The notes under the pieces were generated by a model that was not told the origin of the DNA, did not search any database, and saw nothing but the letters and a program-made list of their open reading frames with translations. Source: Rhytidiadelphus loreus (lineage: Eukaryota; Streptophyta; Bryopsida; Hypnales; Hylocomiaceae). From it: a stretch of DNA of 64,000 nucleotides. Position numbers and translations under genes: made by a program. Below are positions 1-12,665 of the stretch, one piece after another. The DNA lies in contig OX344763.1 of the NCBI GenBank assembly GCA_947034895.1, positions 54,931,025-54,995,024 on the forward strand, written 5' to 3'. How positions within the stretch are numbered: the first letter of the stretch is position 1; the number at the start of each line of letters is the position of its first letter.

Positions 1-85
1 TTAATGACTGTCCAAAAAAATATAATGTCAAGAAAATTCACGTAAAGAAAATGGTAAAACATGTTTGTGCAAGTTGCATTTATTC
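1..85. repeat. Partial type B monomer at the left edge (monomer bases 101-185)
   Basis: The window opens inside a monomer. 'gactgtccaaaaaaa', 'gtcaagaaaattcacg' and the 'tattc' end are type B signatures. The array therefore continues to the left of the window. Confidence 0.9.
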
Positions 86-640
86 CTAAACTCGTGCATT
101 CAAAACAATATGCACGTTCGGGTAGTCACTGTCTATGATTTTGTGTGTGAAACTAAAAATTGGAGCAACGTTCTTGCCTTGTACTTTAATGACTGTTGAA
201 AAAAATATAATGTCATGGAAATTCATGTAAAGAAAATGGTAAAACATGTTTGTGCAAGTTGCACTTATTTCTAAACTCATGCATTCAAAACAATATGCAC
301 GTTCGGGTAGTCACTTTGAATGATTTTGTGCATGAAACTAAAAATTAGGGCAATGTTCCTGCCTTGTACTTTAATGACTGTCCAAAAAAATATAATGTCA
401 AGAAAATTCACGTAAAGAAAATGGTAAAACATGTTTGTGCAAGTTGCATTTATTCCCAAACTCGTGCATTCAAAACAATATGCACGTTCGGGTAGTCACT
501 GTCTATGATTTTGTGTGTGAAACTAAAAATTGGGGCAACGTTCTTGCCTTGTACTTTAATGACTGTTGAAAAAAATATAATGTCATGGAAATTCATGTAA
601 AGAAAATGATAAAACATGTTTGTGCAAGTTGCACTTATTT

Positions 641-1380
641 CTAAACTCATGCATTCAAAACAATATGCACGTTCGGGTAGTCACTGTCTATGATTTTGTG
701 TGTGAAACTAGAAATTGGGGCAACGTTCTTGCCTTGTACTTTAATGACTGTTCCAAGAAATATAATGTCATGGAAATTCATGTAAAGAAAATGGTAAAAC
801 ATGTTTGTGCAAGTTGCACTTATTTCTAAACTCATGCATTCAAAACAATATGCACGTTCGGGTAGTCACTGTCTACGATTTTGTGTGTGAAACTAAAAAT
901 TGGGGCAACGTTCTTGCCTTGTACTTTAATGACTGTTCAAAGAAATATATTGTCATGGAAATTCATGTAAAGAAAATGGTAAAACATGTTTGTGCAAGTT
1001 GCATTTATTTCTAAACTCATGCATTCAATACAATATGCACGTTCGGGTAGTCACTGTCTATGATTTTGTGTGTGAAACTAAAAATTGGGGCAACGTTCTT
1101 GCCTTGTACTTTAATGACTGTTCGAAGAAATGTAATGTCATGGAAATTCATGTAAAGAAAATGGTAAAACATGTTTGTGCAAGTTGCACTTATTTCTAAA
1201 CTCATGCATTCAAAACAATATGCACGTTCGGGTAGTCACTGTCTATGATTTTGTGTGTGAAACTAAAAATTGAGGCAACGTTCTTGCCTTGTACTTTAAT
1301 GGCTGTTTCAAGAAATATAATGTCATGGAAATTCATGTAAAGAAAATGGTAAAACATGTTTGTGCAAGTTGCACTTATTT
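641..1380. repeat. Four-monomer block shared with 15811-16550 (15170 bp away)
   Basis: The order is an A unit with 'gaaattgg', a unit with 'gtctacgatt' and 'tatattgtc', a unit with 'attcaatacaat' and 'ttcgaag', then a unit with 'ttgaggc' and 'ggctgtttc'. The same four occur in the same order at 15811-16550, at an offset of exactly 82 monomers. The rare 'gtctacg' sits at 871 and 16041. One difference seen is 'atgtaatg' at 1131 against 'atataatg'. After the block the copies part: B follows here, an A-like unit follows at 16551. Confidence 0.8.
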
Positions 1381-1750
1381 CTAAACTCATGCATTCAAAA
1401 CAATATGCACGTTCGGGTAGTCACTTTGAATGATTTTGTGCATGAAACTAAAAATTAGGGCAATGTTCCTGCCTTGTACTTTAATGACTGTCCAAAAAAA
1501 TATAATGTCAAGAAAATTCACGTAAAGAAAATGGTAAAACATGTTTGTGCAAGTTGCATTTATTCCTAAACTCGTGCATTCAAAACAATATGCACGTTCG
1601 GGTAGTCACTGTCTATGATTTTGTGTGTGAAACTAGAAATTGGGGCAACGTTCTTGCCTTGTACTTTAATGGCTGTTCCAAGAAATATAATGTCATGGAA
1701 ATTCATGTAAAGAAAATGGTAAAACATGTTTGTGCAAATTGCATTTATTC

Positions 1751-2675
1751 CTAAACTCATGCATTCAAAACAATATGCACGTTCGGATAGTCACTGTCTA
1801 TGATTTTGTGCGTGAAATTAAAAATCGGGGCAACGTTCTTGCCTTGTACTTTAATGACTGTTCAAAAAAATATAATGTCATGGAAGTTCACGTAAAGAAA
1901 ATGGTAAAACATGTTTGTGCAAATTGCATTTATTCCTAAACTCATGCATTCAAAACAATATGCACGTTCGGATAGTCACTGTCTATGATTTTGTGTGTGA
2001 AACTAAAAATTGGGGCAACGTTCTTGCCTTGTACTTTAATGGCTGTTCCAAGAAATATAATGTCATGGAAATTCATGTAAAGAAAATGGTAAAACATGTT
2101 TGTGCAAATTGCATTTATTCCTAAACTCATGCATTCAAAACAATATGCACGTTCGGATAGTCACTGTCTATGATTTTGTGCGTGAAACTAAAAATCGGGG
2201 CAACGTTCTTGCCTTGTACTTTAATGACTGTTCAAAAAAATATAATGTCATGGAAGTTCACGTAAAGAAAATGGTAAAACATGTTTGTGCAAATTGCATT
2301 TATTCCTAAACTCATGCATTCAAAACAATATGCACGTTCGGATAGTCACTGTCTATGATTTTGTGTGTGAAACTAAAAATTGAGGCAACGTTCTTGCCTT
2401 GTACTTTAATGGCTGTTTCAAGAAATATAATGTCATGGAAATTCATGTAAAGAAAATGGTAAAACATGTTTGTGCAAGTTGCACTTATTTCTAAACTCAT
2501 GCATTCAAAACAATATGCACGTTCGGGTAGTCACTTTGAATGATTTTGTGCATGAAACTAAAAATTAGGGCAATGTTCCTGCCTTGTACTTTAATGACTG
2601 TCCAAAAAAATATAATGTCAAGAAAATTCACGTAAAGAAAATGGTAAAACATGTTTGTGCAAGTTGCACTTATTT
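1751..2675. repeat. Five-monomer remnant of the 11/12-monomer higher-order repeat
   Basis: Units in order: C with 'gaaattaaaaatcg', a 'ggctgttcc' unit, C, a 'ttgaggc'/'ggctgtttc' unit, then B. The same five recur at 6561-7485, 4810 bp (26 monomers) away. The next unit here is the 'cactttcgg' plus 'caaaggaa' form, whereas the copy at 6561 inserts an E unit (7486-7670) first. Confidence 0.8.
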
Positions 2676-3045
2676 CTAAACTCATGCATTCAAAACAATA
2701 TGCACTTTCGGGTAGTCACTGTCTATGATTTTGTGTGTGAAACTAAAAATTGGGGCAACGTTCTTGCCTTGTACTTTAATGACTGTTCAAAGGAATATAA
2801 TGTCATGGAAATTCATGTAAAGAAAATGGTAAAACATGTTTGTGCAAGTTGCACTTATTTCTAAACTCATGCATTCAAAACAATATGCACTTTCGGGTAG
2901 TCACTGTCTATGATTTTGTGTGTGAAACTAAAAATTGGGGCAACGTTCTTGCCTTGTACTTTAATGGCTGTTCCAAGAAATATAATGTCATGGAAATTCA
3001 TGTAAAGAAAATGGTAAAACATGTTTGTGCAAGTTGCATTTATTC

Positions 3046-3230
3046 CTAAACTCATGCATTCAAAACAATATGCACGTTCGGATAGTCACTGTCTATGATT
3101 TTGTGCGTGAAACTAAAAATCGGGGCAACGTTCTTGCCTTGTACTTTAATGACTGTTCAAAAAAATATAATGTCATGGAAGTTCACGTAAAGAAAATGGT
3201 AAAACATGTTTGTGCAAATTGCATTTATTC
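3046..3230. repeat. Exemplar of monomer type C (CpG-rich subfamily)
   Basis: Marks: 'ttcggatag' (bases 32-40), 'gtgcgtgaaac' (58-68), 'atcggggcaacg' (74-85), 'ttcaaaaaaata' (111-122) and 'ggaagttcacg' (132-142). It carries six CpG sites (30, 34, 61, 76, 84, 141), twice as many as types A or B. C usually follows a D unit and precedes a B unit. From 36531 a C subvariant appears whose preceding unit ends in 'gcatttaatcc' instead of 'gcatttattcc'; I saw this only in the right 28 kb. Confidence 0.85.
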
Positions 3231-3415
3231 CTAAACTCATGCATTCAAAACAATATGCACGTTCGGATAGTCACTGTCTATGATTTTGTGTGTGAAACTA
3301 AAAATTGGGGCAACGTTCTTGCCTTGTACTTTAATGACTGTTGAAAAAAATATAATGTCATGGAAATTCATGTAAAGAAAATGGTAAAACATGTTTGTGC
3401 AAGTTGCACTTATTT

Positions 3416-5450
3416 CTAAACTCATGCATTCAAAACAATATGCACTTTCGGGTAGTCACTGTCTATGATTTTGTGTGTGAAACTAAAAATTGGGGCAACG
3501 TTCTTGCCTTGTACTTTAATGACTGTTCAAAGGAATATAATGTCATGGAAATTCATGTAAAGAAAATGGTAAAACATGTTTGTGCAAGTTGCACTTATTT
3601 CTAAACTCATGCATTCAAAACAATATGCACTTTCGGGTAGTCACTGTCTATGATTTTGTGTGTGAAACTAAAAATTGGGGCAACGTTCTTGCCTTGTACT
3701 TTAATGGCTGTTCCAAGAAATATAATGTCATGGAAATTCATGTAAAGAAAATGGTAAAACATGTTTGTGCAAATTGCATTTATTCCTAAACTCATGCATT
3801 CAAAACAATATGCACGTTCGGATAGTCACTGTCTATGATTTTGTGCGTGAAACTAAAAATCGGGGCAACGTTCTTGCCTTGTACTTTAATGTCTGTTCGA
3901 AGAAATATAATGTCATGGAAATTCATGTAAAGAAAATGGTAAAACATGTTTGTGCAAGTTGCATTTATTTCTAAACTCATGCATTCAAAACAATATGCAC
4001 GTTCGGGTAGTCACTGTCTATGATTTTGTGTGTGAAACTAAAAATTGGGGCAACGTTCTTGCCTTGTACTTTAATGACTGGTGAAAAAAATATAATGTCA
4101 TGGAAATTCATGTAAAGAAAATGGTAAAACATGTTTGTGCAAGTTGCACTTATTTCTAAACTCATGCATTCAAAACAATATGCACGTTCGGGTAGTCACT
4201 GTCTATGATTTTGTGTGTGAAACTAGAAATTGGGGCAACGTTCTTGCCTTGTACTTTAATGACTGTTCAAAGAAATATAATGTCATGGAAATTCATGTAA
4301 AGAAAATGGTAAAACATGTTTGTGCAAGTTGCACTTATTTCTAAACTCATGCATTCAAAACAATATGCACGTTCGGGTAGTCACTGTCTATGATTTTGTG
4401 TGTGAAACTAAAAATTCGGGCAACGTTCTTGCCTTGTACTTTAATGACTGTTCAAAGGAATATAATGTCATGGAAATTCATCTAAAGAAAATGGTAAAAC
4501 ATGTTTGTGCAAATTGCATTTATTCCTAAACTCATGCATTCAAAACAATATGCACGTTCGGATAGTCACTGTCTATGATTTTGTGCGTGAAATTAAAAAT
4601 CGGGGCAACGTTCTTGCCTTGTACTTTAATGACTGTTCAAAAAAATATAATGTCATGGAAGTTCACGTAAAGAAAATGGTAAAACATGTTTGTGCAAATT
4701 GCATTTATTCCTAAACTCATGCATTCAAAACAATATGCACGTTCGGATAGTCACTGTCTATGATTTTGTGCGTGAAACTAAAAATCGGGGCAACGTTCTT
4801 GCCTTGTACTTTAATGACTGTTCAAAGGAATATAATGTCATGGAAATTCATCTAAAGAAAATGGTAAAACATGTTTGTGCAAATTGCATTTATTCCTAAA
4901 CTCATGCATTCAAAACAATATGCACGTTCGGATAGTCACTGTCTATGATTTTGTGCGTGAAACTAAAAATCGGGGCAACGTTCTTGCCTTGTACTTTAAT
5001 GACTGTTCAAAAAAATATAATGTCATGGAAGTTCACGTAAAGAAAATGGTAAAACATGTTTGTGCAAATTGCATTTATTCCTAAACTCATGCATTCAAAA
5101 CAATATGCACGTTCGGATAGTCACTGTCTATGATTTTGTGTGTGAAACTAAAAATTGAGGCAACGTTCTTGCCTTGTACTTTAATGGCTGTTTCAAGAAA
5201 TATAATGTCATGGAAATTCATGTAAAGAAAATGGTAAAACATGTTTGTGCAAGTTGCACTTATTTCTAAACTCATGCATTCAAAACAATATGCACGTTCG
5301 GGTAGTCACTTTGAATGATTTTGTGCATGAAACTAAAAATTAGGGCAATGTTCCTGCCTTGTACTTTAATGACTGTCCAAAAAAATATAATGTCAAGAAA
5401 ATTCACGTAAAGAAAATGGTAAAACATGTTTGTGCAAGTTGCACTTATTT
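3416..5450. repeat. Higher-order repeat copy 1, 11 monomers (2035 bp)
   Basis: Order: 'cactttcgg'+'caaaggaa' unit; D; C-headed unit with 'aatgtctgttcg'; 'gactggtga' E form; A with 'gaaattgg'; unit with 'attcggg' and 'attcatctaaag'; C with 'gaaattaaaaatcg'; C-headed unit with 'catctaaag'; C; 'ttgaggc' unit; B. The next copy starts 2035 bp later with the same order. Markers such as 'gactggtga' and 'catctaaag' are found only in these blocks. Confidence 0.85.
3601..3785. repeat. Exemplar of monomer type D
   Basis: Marks: 'gcactttcggg' (bases 27-37, CpG at base 30 lost by G to T), 'aatggctgttccaag' (103-117) and 'gcaaattgcatttattcc' at the end. Some D-like units keep 'gcacgttcggg' and only share 'ggctgttcc'. 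D is normally followed by C, and the two are coupled by 'gcaaattgc' at the D end and 'ttcggatag' near the C start, so the exchanged unit spans the arbitrary monomer boundary. Confidence 0.85.
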
Positions 5451-7670
5451 CTAAACTCATGCATTCAAAACAATATGCACTTTCGGGTAGTCACTGTCTA
5501 TGATTTTGTGTGTGAAACTAAAAATTGGGGCAACGTTCTTGCCTTGTACTTTAATGACTGTTCAAAGGAATATAATGTCATGGAAATTCATGTAAAGAAA
5601 ATGGTAAAACATGTTTGTGCAAGTTGCACTTATTTCTAAACTCATGCATTCAAAACAATATGCACTTTCGGGTAGTCACTGTCTATGATTTTGTGTGTGA
5701 AACTAAAAATTGGGGCAACGTTCTTGCCTTGTACTTTAATGGCTGTTCCAAGAAATATAATGTCATGGAAATTCATGTAAAGAAAATGGTAAAACATGTT
5801 TGTGCAAATTGCATTTATTCCTAAACTCATGCATTCAAAACAATATGCACTTTCGGGTAGTCACTGTCTATGATTTTGTGCGTGAAACTAAAAATCGGGG
5901 CAACGTTCTTGCCTTGTACTTTAATGTCTGTTCGAAGAAATATAATGTCATGGAAATTCATGTAAAGAAAATGGTAAAACATGTTTGTGCAAGTTGCATT
6001 TATTTCTAAACTCATGCATTCAAAACAATATGCACGTTCGGGTAGTCACTGTCTATGATTTTGTGTGTGAAACTAAAAATTGGGGCAACGTTCTTGCCTT
6101 GTACTTTAATGACTGGTGAAAAAAATATAATGTCATGGAAATTCATGTAAAGAAAATGGTAAAACATGTTTGTGCAAGTTGCACTTATTTCTAAACTCAT
6201 GCATTCAAAACAATATGCACGTTCGGGTAGTCACTGTCTATGATTTTGTGTGTGAAACTAGAAATTGGGGCAACGTTCTTGCCTTGTACTTTAATGACTG
6301 TTCAAAGAAATATAATGTCATGGAAATTCATGTAAAGAAAATGGTAAAACATGTTTGTGCAAGTTGCACTTATTTCTAAACTCATGCATTCAAAACAATA
6401 TGCACGTTCGGGTAGTCACTGTCTATGATTTTGTGTGTGAAACTAAAAATTCGGGCAACGTTCTTGCCTTGTACTTTAATGACTGTTCAAAGGAATATAA
6501 TGTCATGGAAATTCATCTAAAGAAAATGGTAAAACATGTTTGTGCAAATTGCATTTATTCCTAAACTCATGCATTCAAAACAATATGCACGTTCGGATAG
6601 TCACTGTCTATGATTTTGTGCGTGAAATTAAAAATCGGGGCAACGTTCTTGCCTTGTACTTTAATGACTGTTCAAAAAAATATAATGTCATGGAAGTTCA
6701 CGTAAAGAAAATGGTAAAACATGTTTGTGCAAATTGCATTTATTCCTAAACTCATGCATTCAAAACAATATGCACGTTCGGATAGTCACTGTCTATGATT
6801 TTGTGTGTGAAACTAAAAATTGGGGCAACGTTCTTGCCTTGTACTTTAATGGCTGTTCCAAGAAATATAATGTCATGGAAATTCATGTAAAGAAAATGGT
6901 AAAACATGTTTGTGCAAATTGCATTTATTCCTAAACTCATGCATTCAAAACAATATGCACGTTCGGATAGTCACTGTCTATGATTTTGTGCGTGAAACTA
7001 AAAATCGGGGCAACGTTCTTGCCTTGTACTTTAATGACTGTTCAAAAAAATATAATGTCATGGAAGTTCACGTAAAGAAAATGGTAAAACATGTTTGTGC
7101 AAATTGCATTTATTCCTAAACTCATGCATTCAAAACAATATGCACGTTCGGATAGTCACTGTCTATGATTTTGTGTGTGAAACTAAAAATTGAGGCAACG
7201 TTCTTGCCTTGTACTTTAATGGCTGTTTCAAGAAATATAATGTCATGGAAATTCATGTAAAGAAAATGGTAAAACATGTTTGTGCAAGTTGCACTTATTT
7301 CTAAACTCATGCATTCAAAACAATATGCACGTTCGGGTAGTCACTTTGAATGATTTTGTGCATGAAACTAAAAATTAGGGCAATGTTCCTGCCTTGTACT
7401 TTAATGACTGTCCAAAAAAATATAATGTCAAGAAAATTCACGTAAAGAAAATGGTAAAACATGTTTGTGCAAGTTGCACTTATTTCTAAACTCATGCATT
7501 CAAAACAATATGCACTTTCGGGTAGTCACTGTCTATGATTTTGTGTGTGAAACTAAAAATTGGGGCAACGTTCTTGCCTTGTACTTTAATGACTGTTGAA
7601 AAAAATATAATGTCATGGAAATTCATGTAAAGAAAATGGTAAAACATGTTTGTGCAAGTTGCACTTATTT
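5451..7670. repeat. Higher-order repeat copy 2, 12 monomers (2220 bp)
   Basis: Same order as copy 1 with three changes. The third unit starts 'cactttcgggtag' instead of 'cacgttcggatag'. The eighth unit is a 'ggctgttcc' unit instead of the 'catctaaag' one. An extra E unit (7486-7670) follows B. One unit gained or lost shows unequal exchange in whole-monomer steps. Confidence 0.85.
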
Positions 7671-8780
7671 CTAAACTCATGCATTCAAAACAATATGCAC
7701 TTTCGGGTAGTCACTGTCTATGATTTTGTGTGTGAAACTAAAAATTGGGGCAACGTTCTTGCCTTGTACTTTAATGACTGTTCAAAGGAATATAATGTCA
7801 TGGAAATTCATGTAAAGAAAATGGTAAAACATGTTTGTGCAAGTTGCACTTATTTCTAAACTCATGCATTCAAAACAATATGCACTTTCGGGTAGTCACT
7901 GTCTATGATTTTGTGTGTGAAACTAAAAATTGGGGCAACGTTCTTGCCTTGTACTTTAATGGCTGTTCCAAGAAATATAATGTCATGGAAATTCATGTAA
8001 AGAAAATGGTAAAACATGTTTGTGCAAATTGCATTTATTCCTAAACTCATGCATTCAAAACAATATGCACTTTCGGGTAGTCACTGTCTATGATTTTGTG
8101 CGTGAAACTAAAAATCGGGGCAACGTTCTTGCCTTGTACTTTAATGTCTGTTCGAAGAAATATAATGTCATGGAAATTCATGTAAAGAAAATGGTAAAAC
8201 ATGTTTGTGCAAGTTGCATTTATTTCTAAACTCATGCATTCAAAACAATATGCACGTTCGGGTAGTCACTGTCTATGATTTTGTGTGTGAAACTAAAAAT
8301 TGGGGCAACGTTCTTGCCTTGTACTTTAATGACTGGTGAAAAAAATATAATGTCATGGAAATTCATGTAAAGAAAATGGTAAAACATGTTTGTGCAAGTT
8401 GCACTTATTTCTAAACTCATGCATTCAAAACAATATGCACGTTCGGGTAGTCACTGTCTATGATTTTGTGTGTGAAACTAGAAATTGGGGCAACGTTCTT
8501 GCCTTGTACTTTAATGACTGTTCAAAGAAATATAATGTCATGGAAATTCATGTAAAGAAAATGGTAAAACATGTTTGTGCAAGTTGCACTTATTTCTAAA
8601 CTCATGCATTCAAAACAATATGCACGTTCGGGTAGTCACTGTCTATGATTTTGTGTGTGAAACTAAAAATTCGGGCAACGTTCTTGCCTTGTACTTTAAT
8701 GGCTGTTCCAAGAAATATAATGTCATGGAAATTCATGTAAAGAGAATGGTAAAACATGTTTGTGCAAGTTGCATTTATTC
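7671..8780. repeat. Higher-order repeat copy 3, truncated to 6 monomers
   Basis: Repeats the first six units of copy 2 (offset 2220). The sixth changes half-way: it begins with 'attcggg' as expected but continues with 'ggctgttcc' and 'agagaatgg' instead of 'catctaaag'. Then C, B and E follow. The switch inside 8596-8780 marks the break point. Confidence 0.8.
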
Positions 8781-10075
8781 CTAAACTCATGCATTCAAAA
8801 CAATATGCACGTTCGGATAGTCACTGTCTATGATTTTGTGCGTGAAACTAAAAATCGGGGCAACGTTCTTGCCTTGTACTTTAATGACTGTTCAAAAAAA
8901 TATAATGTCATGGAAGTTCACGTAAAGAAAATGGTAAAACATGTTTGTGCAAGTTGCATTTATTTCTAAACTCATGCATTCAAAACAATATGCACGTTCG
9001 GGTAGTCACTTTGAATGATTTTGTGCATGAAACTAAAAATTAGGGCAATGTTCCTGCCTTGTACTTTAATGACTGTCCAAAAAAATATAATGTCAAGAAA
9101 ATTCACGTAAAGAAAATGGTAAAACATGTTTGTGCAAGTTGCATTTATTCCTAAACTCATGCATTCAAAACAATATGCACATTCGGGTAGTCACTGTCTA
9201 TGATTTTGTGTGTGAAACTAAAAATTGGGGCAACGTTCTTGCCTTGTACTTTAATGACTGTTGAAAAAAATATAATGTCATGGAAATTCATGTAAAGAGA
9301 ATGGTAAAACATGTTTGTGCAAGTTGCACTTATTTCTAAACTCATGCATTCAAAACAATATGCACGTTCGGGTAGTCACTGTCTATGATTTTGTGTGTGA
9401 AACTAAAAATTCGGGCAACCTTCTTGCCTTGTACTTTAATGACTGTTCAAAGAAATATAATGTCATGGAAATTCATGTAAAGAAAATGGTAAAACATGTT
9501 TGTGCAAGTTGCACTTATTTCTAAACTCATGCATTCAAAACAATATGCACTTTCGGGTAGTCACTGTCTATGATTTTGTGTGTGAAACTAAAAATTGGGG
9601 CAACGTTCTTGCCTTGTACTTTAATGACTGTTCAAAGAAATATAATGTCATGGAAATTCATGTAAAAAAAATGGTAAAACATGTTTGTGCAAGTTGCATT
9701 TATTTCTAAACTCATGCATTCAAAACAATATGCACGTTCGGGTAGTCACTTTGAATGATTTTGTGCATGAAACTAAAAATTAGGGCAATGTTCCTGCCTT
9801 GTACTTTAATGACTGTCCAAAAAAATATAATGTCAAGAAAATTCACGTAAAGAAAATGGTAAAACATGTTTGTGCAAGTTGCATTTATTCCTAAACTCAT
9901 GCATTCAAAACAATATGCACGTTCGGGTAGTCACTGTCTATGATTTTGTGTGTGAAACTAAAAATTCGGGCAACGTTCTTGCCTTGTACTTTAATGACTG
10001 TTCAAAGGAATATAATGTCATGGAAATTCATGTAAAGAAAATGGTAAAACATGTTTGTGCAAGTTGCACTTATTT

Positions 10076-10260
10076 CTAAACTCATGCATTCAAAACAATA
10101 TGCACTTTCGGGTAGTCACTGTCTATGATTTTGTGTGTGAAACTAAAAATTAGGGCAATGTTCCTGCCTTGTACTTTAATGACTGTTCAAAAAAATATAA
10201 TGTCATGGAAGTTCACGTAAAGAAAATGGTAAAACATGTTTGTGCAAGTTGCATTTATTT
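10076..10260. repeat. Mosaic monomer: D-like head, B middle, C tail
   Basis: The head has 'gcactttcggg' with 'gtctatg' and 'gtgtgtg'. The middle has the B-specific 'ttagggcaatgttcct'. The tail has the C-specific 'ttcaaaaaaata' and 'ggaagttcacg'. The same mosaic occurs at 11371-11555 with a few private changes. A patchwork inside one 185-bp unit is best explained by gene conversion or two exchanges. Confidence 0.8.
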
Positions 10261-11185
10261 CTAAACTCATGCATTCAAAACAATATGCACGTTCGGGTAG
10301 TCACTTTGAATGATTTTGTGCATGAAACTAAAAATTAGGGCAATGTTCCTGCCTTGTACTTTAATGACTGTCCAAAAAAATATAATGTCAAGAAAATTCA
10401 CGTAAAGAAAATGGTAAAACATGTTTGTGCAAGTTGCATTTATTCCTAAACTCATGCATTCAAAACAATATGCACGTTCGGGTAGTCACTGTCTATGATT
10501 TTGTGTGTGAAACTAAAAATTCGGGCAACGTTCTTGCCTTGTACTTTAATGACTGTTCAAAGGAATATAATGTCATGGAAATTCATGTAAAGAAAATGGT
10601 AAAACATGTTTGTGCAAGTTGCACTTATTTCTAAACTCATGCATTCAAAACAATATGCACTTTCGGGTAGTCACTGTCTATGATTTTGTGTGTGAAACTA
10701 AAAATTGGGGCAACGTTCTTGCCTTGTACTTTAATGGCTGTTCCAAGAAATATAATGTCATGGAAATTCATGTAAAGAAAATGGTAAAACATGTTTGTGC
10801 AAATTGCATTTATTCCTAAACTCATGCATTCAAAACAATATGCACGTTCGGATAGTCACTGTCTATGATTTTGTGCGTGAAACTAAAAATCCGGGCAACG
10901 TTCTTGCCTTGTACTTTAATGACTGTTCAAAAAAATATAATGTCATGGAAGTTCACGTAAAGAAAATGGTAAAACATGTTTGTGCAAGTTGCATTTATTT
11001 CTAAACTCATGCATTCAAAACAATATGCACGTTCGGGTAGTCACTTTGAATGATTTTGTGCATGAAACTAAAAATTAGGGCAATGTTCCTGCCTTGTACT
11101 TTAATGACTGTCCAAAAAAATATAATGTCAAGAAAATTCACGTAAAGAAAATGGTAAAACATGTTTGTGCAAGTTGCATTTATTC

Positions 11186-11555
11186 CTAAACTCATGCATT
11201 CAAAACAATATGCACGTTCGGGTAGTCACTGTCTATGATTTTGTGTGTGAAACTAAAAATTAGGGCAATGTTCCTGCCTTGTACTTTAATGACTGTCCAA
11301 AAAAATATAATGTCAAGAAAATTCACGTAAAGAAAATGGTAAAACATGTTTGTGCAAGTTGCATTTATTCCTAAACTCATACATTCAAAACAGTATGCAC
11401 TTTCGGGTAGTCACTGTCTATGATTTTGTGTGTGAAACTAAAAATTAGGGCAATGTTCCTGCCTTGTACTTTAATGACTGTTCAAAAAAATATAATGTCA
11501 TGGAAGTTCACGTAAAGAAAATGGTAAAACATGTTTGTGCAAGTTGCATTTATTT
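11186..11555. repeat. Two successive mosaic monomers
   Basis: 11186-11370 has an A head ('gtctatg', 'gtgtgtg') and from 'ttagggcaatg' onward is B to the end. 11371-11555 is the D-like/B/C mosaic also seen at 10076, with private changes 'catacattc' and 'cagtatgc'. The shared switch point near monomer bases 70-76 suggests one recombinant parent. Confidence 0.75.
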
Positions 11556-12665
11556 CTAAACTCATGCATTCAAAACAATATGCACGTTCGGGTAGTCACT
11601 TTGAATGATTTTGTGCATGAAACTAAAAATTAGGGCAATGTTCCTGCCTTGTACTTTAATGACTGTCCAAAAAAATATAATGTCAAGAAAATTCACGTAA
11701 AGAAAATGGTAAAACATGTTTGTGCAAGTTGCATTTATTCCTAAACTCATGCATTCAAAACAATATGCACGTTCGGGTAGTCACTGTCTATGATTTTGTG
11801 TGTGAAACTAAAAATTGGGGCAACGTTCTTGCCTTGTACTTTAATGACTGTTCAAAGGAATATAATGTCATGGAAATTCATGTAAAGAAAATGGTAAAAC
11901 ATGTTTGTGCAAGTTGCACTTATTTCTAAACTCATGCATTCAAAACAATATGCACTTTCGGGTAGTCACTGTCTATGATTTTGTGTGTGAAACTAAAAAT
12001 TGGGGCAACGTTCTTGCCTTGTACTTTAATGGCTGTTCCAAGAAATATAATGTCATGGAAATTCATGTAAAGAAAATGGTAAAACATGTTTGTGCAAATT
12101 GCATTTATTCCTAAACTCATGCATTCAAAACAATATGCACGTTCGGATAGTCACTGTCTATGATTTTGTGCGTGAAACTAAAAATCGGGGCAACGTTCTT
12201 GCCTTGTACTTTAATGACTGTTCAAAAAAATATAATGTCATGGAAGTTCACGTAAAGAAAATGGTAAAACATGTTTGTGCAAGTTGCATTTATTTCTAAA
12301 CTCATGCATTCAAAACAATATGCACGTTCGGGTAGTCACTTTGAATGATTTTGTGCATGAAACTAAAAATTAGGGCAATGTTCCTGCCTTGTACTTTAAT
12401 GACTGTCCAAAAAAATATAATGTCAAGAAAATTCACGTAAAGAAAATGGTAAAACATGTTTGTGCAAGTTGCATTTATTCCTAAACTCATGCATTCAAAA
12501 CAATAGGCACGTTCGGGTAGTCACTGTCTATGATTTTGTGTGTGAAACTAAAAATTGGGGCAACGTTCTTGCCTTGTACTTTAATGGCTGTTCCAAGAAA
12601 TATAATGTCATGGAAATTCATGTAAAGAAAATGGTAAAACATGTTTGTACAAATTGCATTTATTC

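Larger units (their letters stand above)
8966..12480. repeat. B-rich segment with mosaic units
   Basis: About 19 monomers in which full B units start at 8966, 9706, 10261, 11001, 11556 and 12296, alternating with A, D and C units. A 7-monomer period is visible: the mosaic unit at 10076 recurs at 11371 (1295 bp). The usual run leading into B is D then C, as at 10631-11000 and 11926-12295. Confidence 0.75.

Noticed and set aside
620..829. Repeated 69-codon open frames on the + strand (one per monomer, some hundreds in total)
   Set aside because: They begin at TTG, overlap the next by 25 bases, and 185 is not a multiple of 3, so each successive unit is in a new frame and no long repeat protein results. 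E units put TGA, and some units TAA or TAG, in the frame with no sign of compensation, and variation follows CpG sites rather than codon position. They are a by-product of a low-stop monomer.
647..835. Repeated 62-codon open frames on the - strand starting at ATG
   Set aside because: Same argument: they run antisense to the + frames in the same DNA, end at the unit boundary and vary without regard to codon position. No promoter, intron or polyadenylation context is seen. Transcription of the satellite is possible but coding is not supported.
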